A program made the position numbers and the translations under genes. Shown here in pieces: positions 37,221-46,366 of a stretch of 64,000 nucleotides of DNA; the stretch's first letter is position 1; each line of letters begins with the position of its first letter. The notes under the pieces were generated by a model that saw only the letters and a program-made list of their open reading frames with translations, was not told the origin of the DNA and did not search any database. The DNA comes from Aliiglaciecola sp. 3_MG-2023 (GTDB lineage: Bacteria > Pseudomonadota > Gammaproteobacteria > Enterobacterales > Alteromonadaceae). The stretch is from positions 62,001-126,000 of the forward strand of contig NZ_JAUORV010000006.1 of the NCBI RefSeq assembly GCF_030548205.1, given 5' to 3'.

Positions 37221-38366
37221 ATGATGTTACGCAACTGTCACAACTACCATGACTTAAGAAAGTTAGCAAAGAGTCGACTTCCTGGACCGATCTTTAACTA
37301 TATTGATGGTGGTGCTGACGACGAGGTTACAATGCGTCGCAACTCTGAAGCCTTTCAGACTTGCGACCTTATTCCGAATGTACTAACAGGTGTGAAAGAC
37401 ATTGATTTAAGTGTTGAGGTAATGGGGCAGAAGCTTGACTTACCTGTATATTTATCACCTACGGCGTTACAGCGTTTGTTTCACCATCAGGGGGAACGCG
37501 CTACAGCAGCGGCCGCTGAAAAATTTGGAACTATGTTCGGGGTTTCATCCCTAGGTACTGTCAGCATGGAAGAAATTGCACAACAGTATGACACGCCTCA
37601 AGTATATCAATTTTATTTTCATAAAGATCGCGGCCTAAACAATGCCATGATGCAAAGGGCTAAAGAGTCAAACGTCAATGTGATGATGTTAACTGTCGAT
37701 TCCATAACCGGAGGCAACAGAGAGCGCGATCTACGAACGGGCTTTTCCATTCCTTTTCGACTTAATTTGAGTGGACTTTGGCAATTCGCGACTAGACCCA
37801 TGTGGGGAATAAACTATTTAACCCACGAAAAGTTTTCACTACCTCAACTTGACGCTCACATTGATATGGGCAGTGGCGCAAGTTCTATTGGTGATTATTT
37901 TACCAATATGCTCGATCCTTCTATGAACTGGAAAGATGTAGAAGAAATGGTCAAATTCTGGGATGGAGAGTTTTGTCTCAAAGGGGTGATGAGTGTTGAG
38001 GATGCTAAGCGGGCTGTTGATATTGGCTGTACAGGCATCGTCATTTCAAACCATGGAGGGCGTCAACTTGATGGCTCCCGTAGCTCTTTTGACCACTTAG
38101 CTGAAATTGTTGACGCAGTTGGTGATCAAATAGATGTTGTGTTTGATAGCGGTGTGCAACGTGGTACCCACGTTCTCAAAGCTCTGGCTATAGGCGCTAA
38201 AGCCGTAGGGTTGGGGCGTTACTATCTATTTGCCCTCGCTGCAGCGGGTCAAGCTGGCGTCGAGCGAGCTATGACACTGCTGGTTGCGGAAATTGAGCGT
38301 GACATGCGTCTAATGGGCTGTTCTAAAATAAGCGATTTGAATAGAGAACATGTCAGGTTTCGGTAG
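37221..38366 (+). CDS. FMN-dependent alpha-hydroxy-acid dehydrogenase (L-lactate dehydrogenase-like)
   Basis: The 381-residue protein spans the whole family length. Blocks seen: FNYIDGGADDEVTMRRN near the N-terminus, LPVYLSPTALQRLFHHQGE, YQFYFHKDRGL, LTVDSITGGNRERDLRTGF, LKGVMSVEDAKRAVDIG with the FMN Lys, VISNHGGRQLDGS with the catalytic His, and VVFDSGVQRGTHVLKAL and LGRYYLFALA for phosphate binding. Such enzymes oxidise L-lactate or similar 2-hydroxy acids to 2-keto acids. L-rhamnose breakdown makes L-lactaldehyde and then L-lactate, so a supporting role is reasonable inference. It has no signal peptide and is followed 99 bp later by GH5. Confidence 0.88.
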   Translation: MMLRNCHNYHDLRKLAKSRLPGPIFNYIDGGADDEVTMRRNSEAFQTCDLIPNVLTGVKDIDLSVEVMGQKLDLPVYLSPTALQRLFHHQGERATAAAAEKFGTMFGVSSLGTVSMEEIAQQYDTPQVYQFYFHKDRGLNNAMMQRAKESNVNVMMLTVDSITGGNRERDLRTGFSIPFRLNLSGLWQFATRPMWGINYLTHEKFSLPQLDAHIDMGSGASSIGDYFTNMLDPSMNWKDVEEMVKFWDGEFCLKGVMSVEDAKRAVDIGCTGIVISNHGGRQLDGSRSSFDHLAEIVDAVGDQIDVVFDSGVQRGTHVLKALAIGAKAVGLGRYYLFALAAAGQAGVERAMTLLVAEIERDMRLMGCSKISDLNREHVRFR

Positions 38367-38465
38367 TGATTCATATTTTTATCTTTCAGCTAAATATTAT
38401 TTGAATTTAAAACACGACTCATTTTAGCAAGGTATAACTGGAAACCTATCAACTAAGGAGAACTT

Positions 38466-39881
38466 GTGCACTTTAGTAAATTTGGAATTTTGTTCATTTT
38501 GTTATTACAGGGTGTTAGTTATGATGCTAGCGCTTACATAAAACATGGCCTTAGAGACGCACAAGAGCGTCATATGATACCAAGAGGCTTTGTAGCAAAT
38601 ACAAATGATCATGCTGGAGATGTCGATTTTCAACCACAAGACTATTTAAGAATGGCGCGCATGGGAGCCAATGTCCAAGTCATCCGCTTGGAGATGGGGA
38701 AATTGAGTCGCTTCGGTAAAAGTCGTTTTGATCCTGCTTATATGGAGCGAATAAAAAGAGGTACTAAACTGGCCAGAGAAGCGGGGATTAAGACCGTCTT
38801 TAAGTTAACTGTTTATGGTGCTGGTGGATTTAGTTGGGAAGCCCTTTGGCGAAATAAACACAATGAACAAGAAGTTTATATTGATGCATGGCGTCATGTT
38901 TGGGAGGCGTTTAAGGACGATGATTATGTGATTGGATACGATTTGGTAAATGAGCCTAGAAAGCTTGAAATGGATATTAGCTATGATGACCTTACCAATA
39001 AGTACCTTCTGCCTTTTTATGAAAAAATCATAGATGCCGCATTGCCATATAGTGATGAAAAAAACTTCCTTATACAAACGATATTTATGAACAAAGGTGA
39101 TGCCGTTAACCATAACCAATATCACCAGATAACCCGAAAAATAAATCGTAAAAATATAATATTTGCGCCCCATATTTATCAGGAAAATATCGATTACATT
39201 GCCCCCACTATGCAGCGTTTTGAAAAAGAAGCTGAGATACTAGATGCCCCTATACTAGTTGGGGAGTGGGGCTTTCCTACCTTTGTAACAACCGACAATT
39301 CTGTTAAAGAACAGCTTAATTATATTGATTTTTATATAAAAACAGCCGAGGTATTCGATGAAATGGGGATCGGTTCAATAAAAGCGTGGTTTTTAGGAAA
39401 TCGAAGTTATCAGAATTTTTTACCGGGTGGAGAATCTACTTGGGCTATTTTTTCAGACAAACAAGCTGTAGGCACAGTTGAAAGAAAGTACATTACAGAC
39501 ATAATTGCCAGACCATACCCGAAATTAATTGCGGGCGATATACAGCGTTTTATGTTTCATTTTGCCACGCGAATATTGGATTTAACTATTCGAACTGATA
39601 ACGCGCGCGGCGCTTCAAAAATATTTATTGCCGCAGATCGTCATTATCCTGATGGGTTTTCAGTGCAGGTAGGTGATGACCTGATAATCAGCAAGAGCCC
39701 AATTTCAACAGGTTTTACTGTGCATCACTCATCGCCTAACACCGATGTGAGTAACTTTATATGGGATGAGAGCAAACAACAGCTGATAGTATTGGCTTGG
39801 CCAAAAGACAATGCTGAAATAAACGTAAAAGTCAGCCCAGGGATATTTAAATTTCCTGATCCTAATGCTAAAAATAATTAA
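38466..39881 (+). CDS. GH5-like cellulase-superfamily glycoside hydrolase, secreted
   Basis: The start is GTG at 38466, supported by AAGGAG at 38455-38460 with 5-nt spacing. A signal peptide (1-24, ending DASA) precedes a TIM barrel: RGFVANTNDH, VQVIRLEMGKL, YDLVNEPRKLE with acid/base Glu163, IIFAPHIYQ and ILVGEWGFPT with nucleophile Glu267. From about residue 345 a beta-sandwich follows (RFMFHFATRILDL to the end), as in endoglycoceramidase-like GH5 members. The total is 471 residues. The substrate is not evident; a beta-linked side chain or a co-occurring algal glucan or xyloglucan is possible. It lies between the FMN dehydrogenase and a sulfatase on the same strand. Confidence 0.8.
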   Translation: MHFSKFGILFILLLQGVSYDASAYIKHGLRDAQERHMIPRGFVANTNDHAGDVDFQPQDYLRMARMGANVQVIRLEMGKLSRFGKSRFDPAYMERIKRGTKLAREAGIKTVFKLTVYGAGGFSWEALWRNKHNEQEVYIDAWRHVWEAFKDDDYVIGYDLVNEPRKLEMDISYDDLTNKYLLPFYEKIIDAALPYSDEKNFLIQTIFMNKGDAVNHNQYHQITRKINRKNIIFAPHIYQENIDYIAPTMQRFEKEAEILDAPILVGEWGFPTFVTTDNSVKEQLNYIDFYIKTAEVFDEMGIGSIKAWFLGNRSYQNFLPGGESTWAIFSDKQAVGTVERKYITDIIARPYPKLIAGDIQRFMFHFATRILDLTIRTDNARGASKIFIAADRHYPDGFSVQVGDDLIISKSPISTGFTVHHSSPNTDVSNFIWDESKQQLIVLAWPKDNAEINVKVSPGIFKFPDPNAKNN

Positions 39882-39944
39882 TTTTACTACCCAGAGTCAG
39901 TTGTTACAGGGTTTTGATAAAATAGCTTCGACGAGAATATTTCT

Positions 39945-41417
39945 ATGATCAATAGACGACATTTTATGTTAGGTATGTCTGCATGTACAACCGCAGCTAT
40001 GACTCCTTTTCAAGTATGGAGCCAGCTTAAAAAAGAGTATCCTAATGTATTGATGCTGATTGTTGATGATTTGAATGATTGGGTTGGCGCAATGGGGGGA
40101 CACCCGAATGCGAAAACCCCTAATATCGATAAACTTGCCCAACAGGGAACACTCTTTACAAATGCACATGCGTCTGCGCCTTTGTGTGGCCCTTCTCGTG
40201 CTAGCGTTATGAGCGGTCTTGCGCCTTCAACGACGGGGATCTATGGTCATATTCATGATAATGATATTCGTAAAGTGAATGAGAAAACGGCTCATTCCAC
40301 ATTTCTAAGTGAATATTTTAGACAGCATGGATACTATACAGCTGCAGTAGGCAAGGTATTTCATCATGCCATAGCAGACGGAAGTTTTGATGATTTTGGT
40401 GGTCGCTATAAAGGGTTTGGCCCATCTCCAAAAAAGCATGTTAAATGGGATAATCCCAAAACCAACACAGATTGGGGACCTTTCCCAGACCGTGATGATC
40501 AAATGCCTGATTATGACTCTGCCCATTGGATCGCAAATAAACTAAGTGAACAACACGATAAACCATTTTTTATGGCATGCGGATTCTTACGTCCTCATGT
40601 TCCGTGGCACGTGCCGCAAAAATGGTTTGATATGCATCCTGCTAAAGATTTATTCCTGCCGCCCTATATGAAAGATGACCTTAGGGACACCCCAGAGATT
40701 GCTCGACTCATTACTGATCACCCAATGATGCCAACAACTGAATGGGCGTTAGAAAATGGCGAGTATCGTAATATTGTTCAAGCCTATTTGGCCAGTGTTT
40801 CCTTCGTTGACTCTATGGTAGGTATCGTTTTAGATGCGTTAGAAAACAGTCAATATGCTAATAATACTGCCGTTGTACTGTGGGGGGACCATGGCTATCA
40901 CTTAGGTGAAAAAGAAAAATTCGCTAAAATGACGTTATGGGAGCGGGCTACCCGCACTCCGCTGATCATTAAACCGCCAAAATCAAAGGGAAAACAAGTC
41001 AGCAACAAGCCCGTTAGCTTATTAGACTTATATCCAACCTTAGTTAAAATGTGTGGTTTGCCAGCTAATCCTCTGAATGAAGGCCAAGACATCACGCCTT
41101 TACTGAGCAATCCTAATTTGCCTTGGGATCACGCCGCTGTGACCACCTATGGTAAAAATAACCATGCTGTTAAAACTGAGCGTTATCGTTACATTCGTTA
41201 TGAAGATGGTTCAGAAGAACTTTATGACCACCAAATTGATAAGGAAGAATGGCGCAATGTCGTTAATGATCCTGCTTATCAAAAAGTAAAGACTGAGCTT
41301 GCCAAACAACTACCTAGAATCAATGAAAAATGGACAGAATACTCAGCTTATAGAAATAATGAATATTTTAACCAGAAAACTCTGGAAGCGGGCTGGAAAG
41401 AACCCCCAAACAACTAA
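39945..41417 (+). CDS. S1 sulfatase, iduronate-2-sulfatase-like (S1_7 type)
   Basis: The 490-residue protein has a short N-terminal signal MINRRHFMLGMSAC with a twin-arginine-like RRHFM, possibly Tat-exported. NVLMLIVDDLNDWVG carries metal ligands, and Cys81 in PLCGPSRASVMSG is the formylglycine site. GFLRPHVPWHVPQKWFD and LWGDHGYHLGEKEKFAK are typical of the iduronate-2-sulfatase branch, and TLWERATRTPLIIKPP and ALAS-type helices follow. It differs from the related enzyme at 21368 in the central insert (GGRYKGFGPSPKKHVKW). Probable role: desulfation of ulvan oligosaccharides. It closes the 37221-41417 run. Confidence 0.88.
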   Translation: MINRRHFMLGMSACTTAAMTPFQVWSQLKKEYPNVLMLIVDDLNDWVGAMGGHPNAKTPNIDKLAQQGTLFTNAHASAPLCGPSRASVMSGLAPSTTGIYGHIHDNDIRKVNEKTAHSTFLSEYFRQHGYYTAAVGKVFHHAIADGSFDDFGGRYKGFGPSPKKHVKWDNPKTNTDWGPFPDRDDQMPDYDSAHWIANKLSEQHDKPFFMACGFLRPHVPWHVPQKWFDMHPAKDLFLPPYMKDDLRDTPEIARLITDHPMMPTTEWALENGEYRNIVQAYLASVSFVDSMVGIVLDALENSQYANNTAVVLWGDHGYHLGEKEKFAKMTLWERATRTPLIIKPPKSKGKQVSNKPVSLLDLYPTLVKMCGLPANPLNEGQDITPLLSNPNLPWDHAAVTTYGKNNHAVKTERYRYIRYEDGSEELYDHQIDKEEWRNVVNDPAYQKVKTELAKQLPRINEKWTEYSAYRNNEYFNQKTLEAGWKEPPNN

Positions 41418-41593
41418 ATTTCTAATTGAGTTTAAGAATTTCAAAGGGAAATGGGAAAAGTGAATGGTATTTCAATTGAGTGACCGGTGAGTGTTTAAAA
41501 AGTTGCATACAATCATCACTCAAATGGTTTTATACATTTCTTTAACAGAGACCCCCGTTTAAGTTGCTATCTAAATCTAGGATTCACTTAATG

Positions 41594-42100
41594 TTATAAG
41601 TGTTTAGGGCGTCTAATTCGATAGATAGTGATGAGGTTAGTAGAAATCACAAAAATTTCCATCAAAGTCCCCCCGATACTGCCAATTAGAGCATTGTTGA
41701 CTAACCAGAGCGATGCACCTGCAATGATCCCCAAGCGTAAATATACACCTTGTAAACAGAATAACGAATACACGCCAACTATGTTTGCGAGTATCACGAG
41801 AATATCTAAATAAGACTGGTAGTTAAATAAACCAACGAGTATCGATATGACAATAAATGCCAAAGCCGTGGTAAGCGAACGGGTATAAATTGCAATGATG
41901 GTTCTTACCATGCTCAATAAACAAAGGAGGGCAGGGACAATTGCGTCCAAAAGATAAAAATGGGTAGCGTGGACTATGAAAAGCAGCGCTAGAAACACTT
42001 TTAAATTCACATCTTGTTTCTGATAATAAGCGACTATTGCTAATAGTAAACTGATTCCACCAACAAGTTGTCCCGCTATCTGTGTATCCAAAATATACAT
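41594..42100 (-). CDS. YgjV-family inner membrane protein
   Basis: The chosen start (42100) gives 168 residues and matches the N-terminus of E. coli YgjV; an open frame reaches an ATG at 42157. Almost all of it is hydrophobic, with about five or six membrane segments. Family blocks are AYYQKQDVNLKVFLALLF, LLSMVRTIIAIYTRSL, VGVYSLFCLQGVYLRLG and NNALIGSIGGTLMEIFVI, close to the E. coli pattern IRTLITLRTRSL and GSIGGTMIEG. Function is unknown in the family. It is flanked on both sides by sugar-degradation genes with no obvious link, so it may be a chromosomal housekeeping gene caught between locus segments. Confidence 0.85.
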   Translation of the reverse strand: MYILDTQIAGQLVGGISLLLAIVAYYQKQDVNLKVFLALLFIVHATHFYLLDAIVPALLCLLSMVRTIIAIYTRSLTTALAFIVISILVGLFNYQSYLDILVILANIVGVYSLFCLQGVYLRLGIIAGASLWLVNNALIGSIGGTLMEIFVISTNLITIYRIRRPKHL

Positions 42101-42279
42101 GGCCTCAATTAAAAATGATATTTGCTGGGTGAAAGTTTTAGCTCGTTTGGGGAGCATTTATCTGTCTATATCTTGGTGCGCTATGTAAAGTTTTTGCAGT
42201 TTAAAGATATAATACTAGTGTAGCTTTTATCCACATGATCATTTGCTCTCTTCAGCACTATATAACTCACTATTACTAT

Positions 42280-43455
42280 TTATTCTTTACTCAAGACTAG
42301 TGCGCGCCACCTACCTCTTGCGAAAGCGGTCCCGTTATTCTCTGGGATCTTGCCGTTTGTTACTGCTTTAGAAGCCACCCGAATTCTGTCACCTTTATTA
42401 AGATTGACTTGATGAAGATGAAAGTATATTTCTTGATAATCTTCGAGTGTTTTCGGGTTAGTAAACCGGCCTATCTCCTGGCCATTTATTGACACTGTAT
42501 AAGTGGACTCACCGTCTATTTCAGCTAGCGTCACTAAAGTGAGAGTTTGCATACCTGCTTCTTTCGCCTCCACCGTATAGTCAGCATAGGCAAATTTGTT
42601 TCGATAATGTGTATTCACGGCGTTAATGGCGAGCGCGTTTTCGGCTTTATGTCGGTAATAAGGAACCTCTCCGGTTCTTTCAATGGTGAATGCCTCTGTG
42701 GCATACAAAATACGCGTGTAGTCGCTAATTTCAAAAAGTTGTTTTTTTTCCTGCAATGGCTTGCGGAGACTAAAGGTTTCAGGCTTATCTTGGCCGGTAG
42801 GTTGATAACTTGCATCTTGAGTTAATAGCAGTTTATCTAGCTCAAAACCATCTTCCCGCATTGATACCATAAGATTATGGACGCCTTTATGGGGGATATC
42901 GATAACAATGGTGTTGGGTGTGCCACAATGATTACCGCTAACCCGCTGCGCCGATGACCAGGTCCACTTGTGTTTACCTTGGCAAAATTGCAAACGTTGT
43001 GATGATGTTGGCCATTGACCATTAATGCCTATGTGTACACCATTGTCTTCACTACCGGTGCTAAATGCTCGGGCCCACACGTAGTACTTTCCTGGTGTTT
43101 GAAAATAAGCCGGATAACTGAGTACAGCCATAGCACCAGCATTATTGCTAAAGTTTTCGTTTATTATAAGTGTTTCATGATGGTTGCTTCGAGTGTCGGG
43201 AAGTATTTCAATATATCGTCCGTTGCTGGCGTCTAAATAATGAGCTCGATCTGCATCGGGATAATTATGGTGCGGCGTATTCTTCGAAAAAATTATCCAT
43301 CTTCTTGCATTGTCTAAATGTTGGGTTGCAAAGTTTTCCGCTTCAATCACCAACAAGCCTGAAGACTCTTGATGCACTGGTACCCCATGAGTCTTTATCA
43401 CATTTCCGGTATACATGGTGCATATAATGAATAGCTGAAAAAGCCTCAGTTTCAT
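42280..43455 (-). CDS. Secreted protein with GH115-C-like and carbohydrate-binding-like domains
   Basis: The 391-residue protein has a signal peptide of about 24. Domain one (about 30-215) contains LLVIEAENFA, YPAYFQTPGKYYVWARAFSTG, DNGVHIGINGQWPTSSQRLQ, WTWSSAQR and FELDKLLLTQD, the pattern of the C-terminal beta-sandwich found in GH115 enzymes and many marine agarases. Domain two (about 265-391) contains HYRNKFAYADYTVEA and STYTVSINGQEIGRF, also a ligand-binding-type sandwich. No catalytic domain is present, so it probably binds polysaccharide in the periplasm or at the surface. It is on the minus strand, between ygjV and the nucleoside-hydrolase-like gene. Confidence 0.65.
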   Translation of the reverse strand: MKLRLFQLFIICTMYTGNVIKTHGVPVHQESSGLLVIEAENFATQHLDNARRWIIFSKNTPHHNYPDADRAHYLDASNGRYIEILPDTRSNHHETLIINENFSNNAGAMAVLSYPAYFQTPGKYYVWARAFSTGSEDNGVHIGINGQWPTSSQRLQFCQGKHKWTWSSAQRVSGNHCGTPNTIVIDIPHKGVHNLMVSMREDGFELDKLLLTQDASYQPTGQDKPETFSLRKPLQEKKQLFEISDYTRILYATEAFTIERTGEVPYYRHKAENALAINAVNTHYRNKFAYADYTVEAKEAGMQTLTLVTLAEIDGESTYTVSINGQEIGRFTNPKTLEDYQEIYFHLHQVNLNKGDRIRVASKAVTNGKIPENNGTAFARGRWRALVLSKE

Positions 43456-43629
43456 GTTTATTTATCTCTAAAATTTGTTTCTAAATCATTATTGTTATCT
43501 GGTGACTAATACTGCAAAAATACCTGGCCACATGGCTAATGCATCCTACAATAGCCATAAGGTTTACAAGCAATGTTAGCTAATTCACTTAATCACTGGC
43601 TGAGTTATCGAAACACACTAATGGTCTTG

Positions 43630-44562
43630 TTAATCTGTAATGACAGCATCTAACAGTAGTAGCTCTTTAATCTCTGCAGGCGTTGCATGCTTATTGCCGT
43701 TGTTGTTTGCACCGGTTATCCACCAATAAACCATTCCCGCGTCAGAGCAATCGAACTTATTGCTTTGGAAGGGGACAACGCCGTCTTTTTCGGCATAGGC
43801 CATCATTTCCCATATAAACGAAATCCCTGCATTTGAATGATTTTGAGCCCAATCCCAGGCAGCAATAGGGCCCTGCAGCCCAACATTTTGATCGCCTATT
43901 TGATGCTCTATTACGCCAAAGTCTAGAATTTGTTGCCAAGTAAAATAATCGCCGCTGTTGTCGTTTGCTGGATGGTGAGATATTACGTGAACATGCTGTA
44001 TTTTATTTTCTTGCGCAGCTTCTAGGGCATAGCCAATGAGGTCCGGTTCACCAGCTTCAATAATCCAAAGGGGATTGTCCAGAGATGATGCATTGATTGC
44101 ATTAACCAGATCTTGCGTTGCGCCAGCCTGGTCAACACGACAGTTGTAAAACGATTTCAAATGCTTAAATGGTCCAAATAAATTCATTGCTCTACTGCTT
44201 AGTTCGTCAAGCTTATTTTGTCGGCGAAGCTCGTTTTCAGCATCAATTTGATAACGAGCTTTGTTTTTAAAAGGATCTAAATCACAAGAGTGTGATAAGT
44301 GGACAAGGCGATTCGATAGGCCGGTTTTTTCCAGTAGCGCCAACATAACAGGTGTTGCGCCAATATCATCTGGGTCGGGAGAGTTTCCATCAATCACTAT
44401 GGCTAAACGGCCCGGTGGTGGATTGATATTTTGATGCTGCTTTCCAATCTGAAGTTTCGTTGATTTATGATTTTCAGTACTTTCTGAATTCGTGCTGTGC
44501 TGGCTACATGCTACGCTTAAAAGGGCGCTTAAAACAATGAAGGGGATTAAAATTCGTTTCAT
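43630..44562 (-). CDS. Nucleoside-hydrolase-fold lipoprotein of unknown substrate
   Basis: Starting at 44562 gives 310 residues with a lipoprotein signal LLSVAC (Cys19); the frame extends to 44622 without a ribosome site. RLAIVIDGNSPDPDDIGATP resembles the metal-binding D-x-D-x-x-x-D-D loop of nucleoside hydrolases, and PLWIIEAGEPDLIGYAL, HVHVISHHPANDNSGDYF and KFDCSDAGMVYWW continue a Rossmann-like alternation. The fold call is moderately safe, but a nucleoside is an unlikely substrate for a lipoprotein in this setting. Similar proteins occur in polysaccharide loci, and cleavage of an unusual glycosidic bond is possible. Its divergent neighbour is the GH145/PL24-like propeller at 44817. Confidence 0.6.
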   Translation of the reverse strand: MKRILIPFIVLSALLSVACSQHSTNSESTENHKSTKLQIGKQHQNINPPPGRLAIVIDGNSPDPDDIGATPVMLALLEKTGLSNRLVHLSHSCDLDPFKNKARYQIDAENELRRQNKLDELSSRAMNLFGPFKHLKSFYNCRVDQAGATQDLVNAINASSLDNPLWIIEAGEPDLIGYALEAAQENKIQHVHVISHHPANDNSGDYFTWQQILDFGVIEHQIGDQNVGLQGPIAAWDWAQNHSNAGISFIWEMMAYAEKDGVVPFQSNKFDCSDAGMVYWWITGANNNGNKHATPAEIKELLLLDAVITD

Positions 44563-44752
44563 AATAAATTTTCTCAATCTTAATAAAATCAGTGCTAAAG
44601 GTTGCAGTTGATTACCAACCACCCTTAGTTTTTTGCATTGATGACAGTTCCATACTCAATACCAATAAACCAACTCTGTGAATGTGTATTTAAGCGGGAT
44701 AGGCATTTTCTTTGATGAAAATAGTTTTCAATTGACCTAAAATGAATTAACA

Positions 44753-44768
44753 TGATTGTAATTGAATT
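44753..44768 (+). promoter_or_regulatory. Candidate operator/promoter element TGATTGTAATTGAATT
   Basis: It differs by one base from the element at 3770-3785 and has the same 64-nt distance to the start codon (44817). It lies in the divergent region between the nucleoside-hydrolase-like gene and the propeller gene. Confidence 0.35.
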
Positions 44769-44816
44769 TTAACAAATTGACAAATCAACAATTTAATTAT
44801 TTATGGTAATAGCGTA

Positions 44817-46187
44817 ATGAAACTATCAAATGCCTTAACAGCGCTCCAGACAACGCTTTTAATTTCACTCTTGCTCATTGCAAGTCCTTTTGTGTCTCAC
44901 GCAGCTGAACAGATTGTGCACTCTGAAGCTATTGACAATGTTTGGTCAGCACACCGAATTAAACCGTTTCTATTGACGCGAGGTAAACATCAATTTGTTG
45001 CTTATTTTGATGGAAATCGCCAAATGACAGTGGCACATCGAGAACTTAATAAACCATGGCGGTATTACAAGGTTGATAGCCATTTAGGTTGGGATAGCCA
45101 TAACTATGTGACAATGGAACTTGATAAAAGTGGTCATTTGCATGTCATGGGAAATATGCATCGTGACCCAATTGAATACTTTAGGACAACAGAGCCTTAT
45201 CAAGTAAGAAGCTTAAAGCGTGTTGGTATGATGGTAGATAAGTCTATTGAAAAGCAAATGACTTATCCGATTTTTATGCTAAACAAGCAAAATGAACTTA
45301 TCGTTAAATATCGTGATGGTGGTAGTGGCAATGGCAACGAAATCTACAATATTTACGATACCGAATCGAAACAATGGTCAAAGCTACATCAAAATCAGTT
45401 TTTAGACGGTGAGGGTAAAATGAGCGGTTATTTTGAAGGGCCTGTTAAGGGACCTGAAGGTAACTTCCACCTTATATGGGTCTGGCGAAATACACCGAAT
45501 GCAGCTACAAACCACAGTTTATCTTACGCCAAAAGTAAAGACCTAGTGCATTGGACCGATTCGAATGATCAACCAATATCATTGCCAATCACACTTGATA
45601 AAACCGAAGTTATTGCACCAGTTCCTCCATTTGGAGGCATGATCAACGGGAACGTAAAAATTGGTTTTGATCAAAATGGCAAACCCGTTGTGACTTACCA
45701 TAGATATGATGAAGAAGGTAACACACAAATTTATGTGACACGCAAACAAGGTAACACGTGGAAGAGCCAACAAATAAGCCAATGGCGAAATTTTCGCTGG
45801 GAATTTGGTGGTCACGGCTCTTTGGGTAAATTTTTAGTACAGCCTTATGCCGTTGAAGTTTTTGATGAAAATAAGCTTGCGGTTAAGGTTCGCAAAAATG
45901 ACGACATAATGCGATTTGTGCTAGATAGCAAAACCTTGCAGACACTTAGGGTTGAAAATATAAATTTATATCCACCTCAGATTGCTGAAATTAGTCAAGT
46001 ATCTAATCATTTACTTGAAAATTCCACCGACCTCCCGTTGGAACAACATGTTTTCAAGGGAGTAGGGGATAAAAGTCCGTCGGGCGGTAACTATTATTTA
46101 TCTTGGTTTAGTCAACCGGGAAACCGGGACCGAGCACATGTATTTATTTCTTCACCCAGTGTCCTGTTGTTACATGAGAGTAAATAA
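44817..46187 (+). CDS. BNR_4 beta-propeller enzyme, GH145/PL24-related
   Basis: The 456-residue protein has a signal peptide (1-30, ending SHAA). The propeller has the usual lyase-type set H95, H115, Y150 and R166 in WDSHNY, MGNMHRD, MTYPIF and VKYRDGG, with the 16-residue Tyr-Arg spacing seen in PL24 and PL25. It also has NVWSAHRIKPFLL with His46, matching the region of the catalytic His48 reported for GH145 rhamnosidases, and GNGNEIYN, WVWRNTPNAATNHSLSYAKS and EGNTQIY typical of that group. It could therefore be a rhamnosyl-glucuronate hydrolase (GH145) or a lyase. Sequence alone does not decide. It is followed by the RpiB/LacAB-type isomerase 179 bp later. Confidence 0.72.
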   Translation: MKLSNALTALQTTLLISLLLIASPFVSHAAEQIVHSEAIDNVWSAHRIKPFLLTRGKHQFVAYFDGNRQMTVAHRELNKPWRYYKVDSHLGWDSHNYVTMELDKSGHLHVMGNMHRDPIEYFRTTEPYQVRSLKRVGMMVDKSIEKQMTYPIFMLNKQNELIVKYRDGGSGNGNEIYNIYDTESKQWSKLHQNQFLDGEGKMSGYFEGPVKGPEGNFHLIWVWRNTPNAATNHSLSYAKSKDLVHWTDSNDQPISLPITLDKTEVIAPVPPFGGMINGNVKIGFDQNGKPVVTYHRYDEEGNTQIYVTRKQGNTWKSQQISQWRNFRWEFGGHGSLGKFLVQPYAVEVFDENKLAVKVRKNDDIMRFVLDSKTLQTLRVENINLYPPQIAEISQVSNHLLENSTDLPLEQHVFKGVGDKSPSGGNYYLSWFSQPGNRDRAHVFISSPSVLLLHESK

Positions 46188-46318
46188 CAAAAACACTGAT
46201 TAAACTTTCATTATGATATACAGAGGTATTGATTGTGTTTAATGCAGATTGTTCTAAGTGCGTAGATGGTTAATGTCTCATGACACAATAAATCATTTTA
46301 GTACAAATTTTATCAATG

Positions 46319-46330
46319 TTATCATTTTGA
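46319..46330 (+). promoter_or_regulatory. Shared 12-mer TTATCATTTTGA upstream of the isomerase gene
   Basis: TTATCATTTTGA occurs identically at 58325-58336, upstream of the TRAP transporter operon. Both precede genes for uronate uptake or metabolism. It may be a site for one of the two DeoR regulators. Confidence 0.3.
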
Positions 46331-46366
46331 GTCACAATGCATTTAACTTAATTTCAGGATATTCAA

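Noticed and set aside
41594-42157. YgjV as part of the degradation system
   Set aside because: It has the ordinary housekeeping family pattern and no signal, motif or overlap tying it to neighbours; treated as a bystander.
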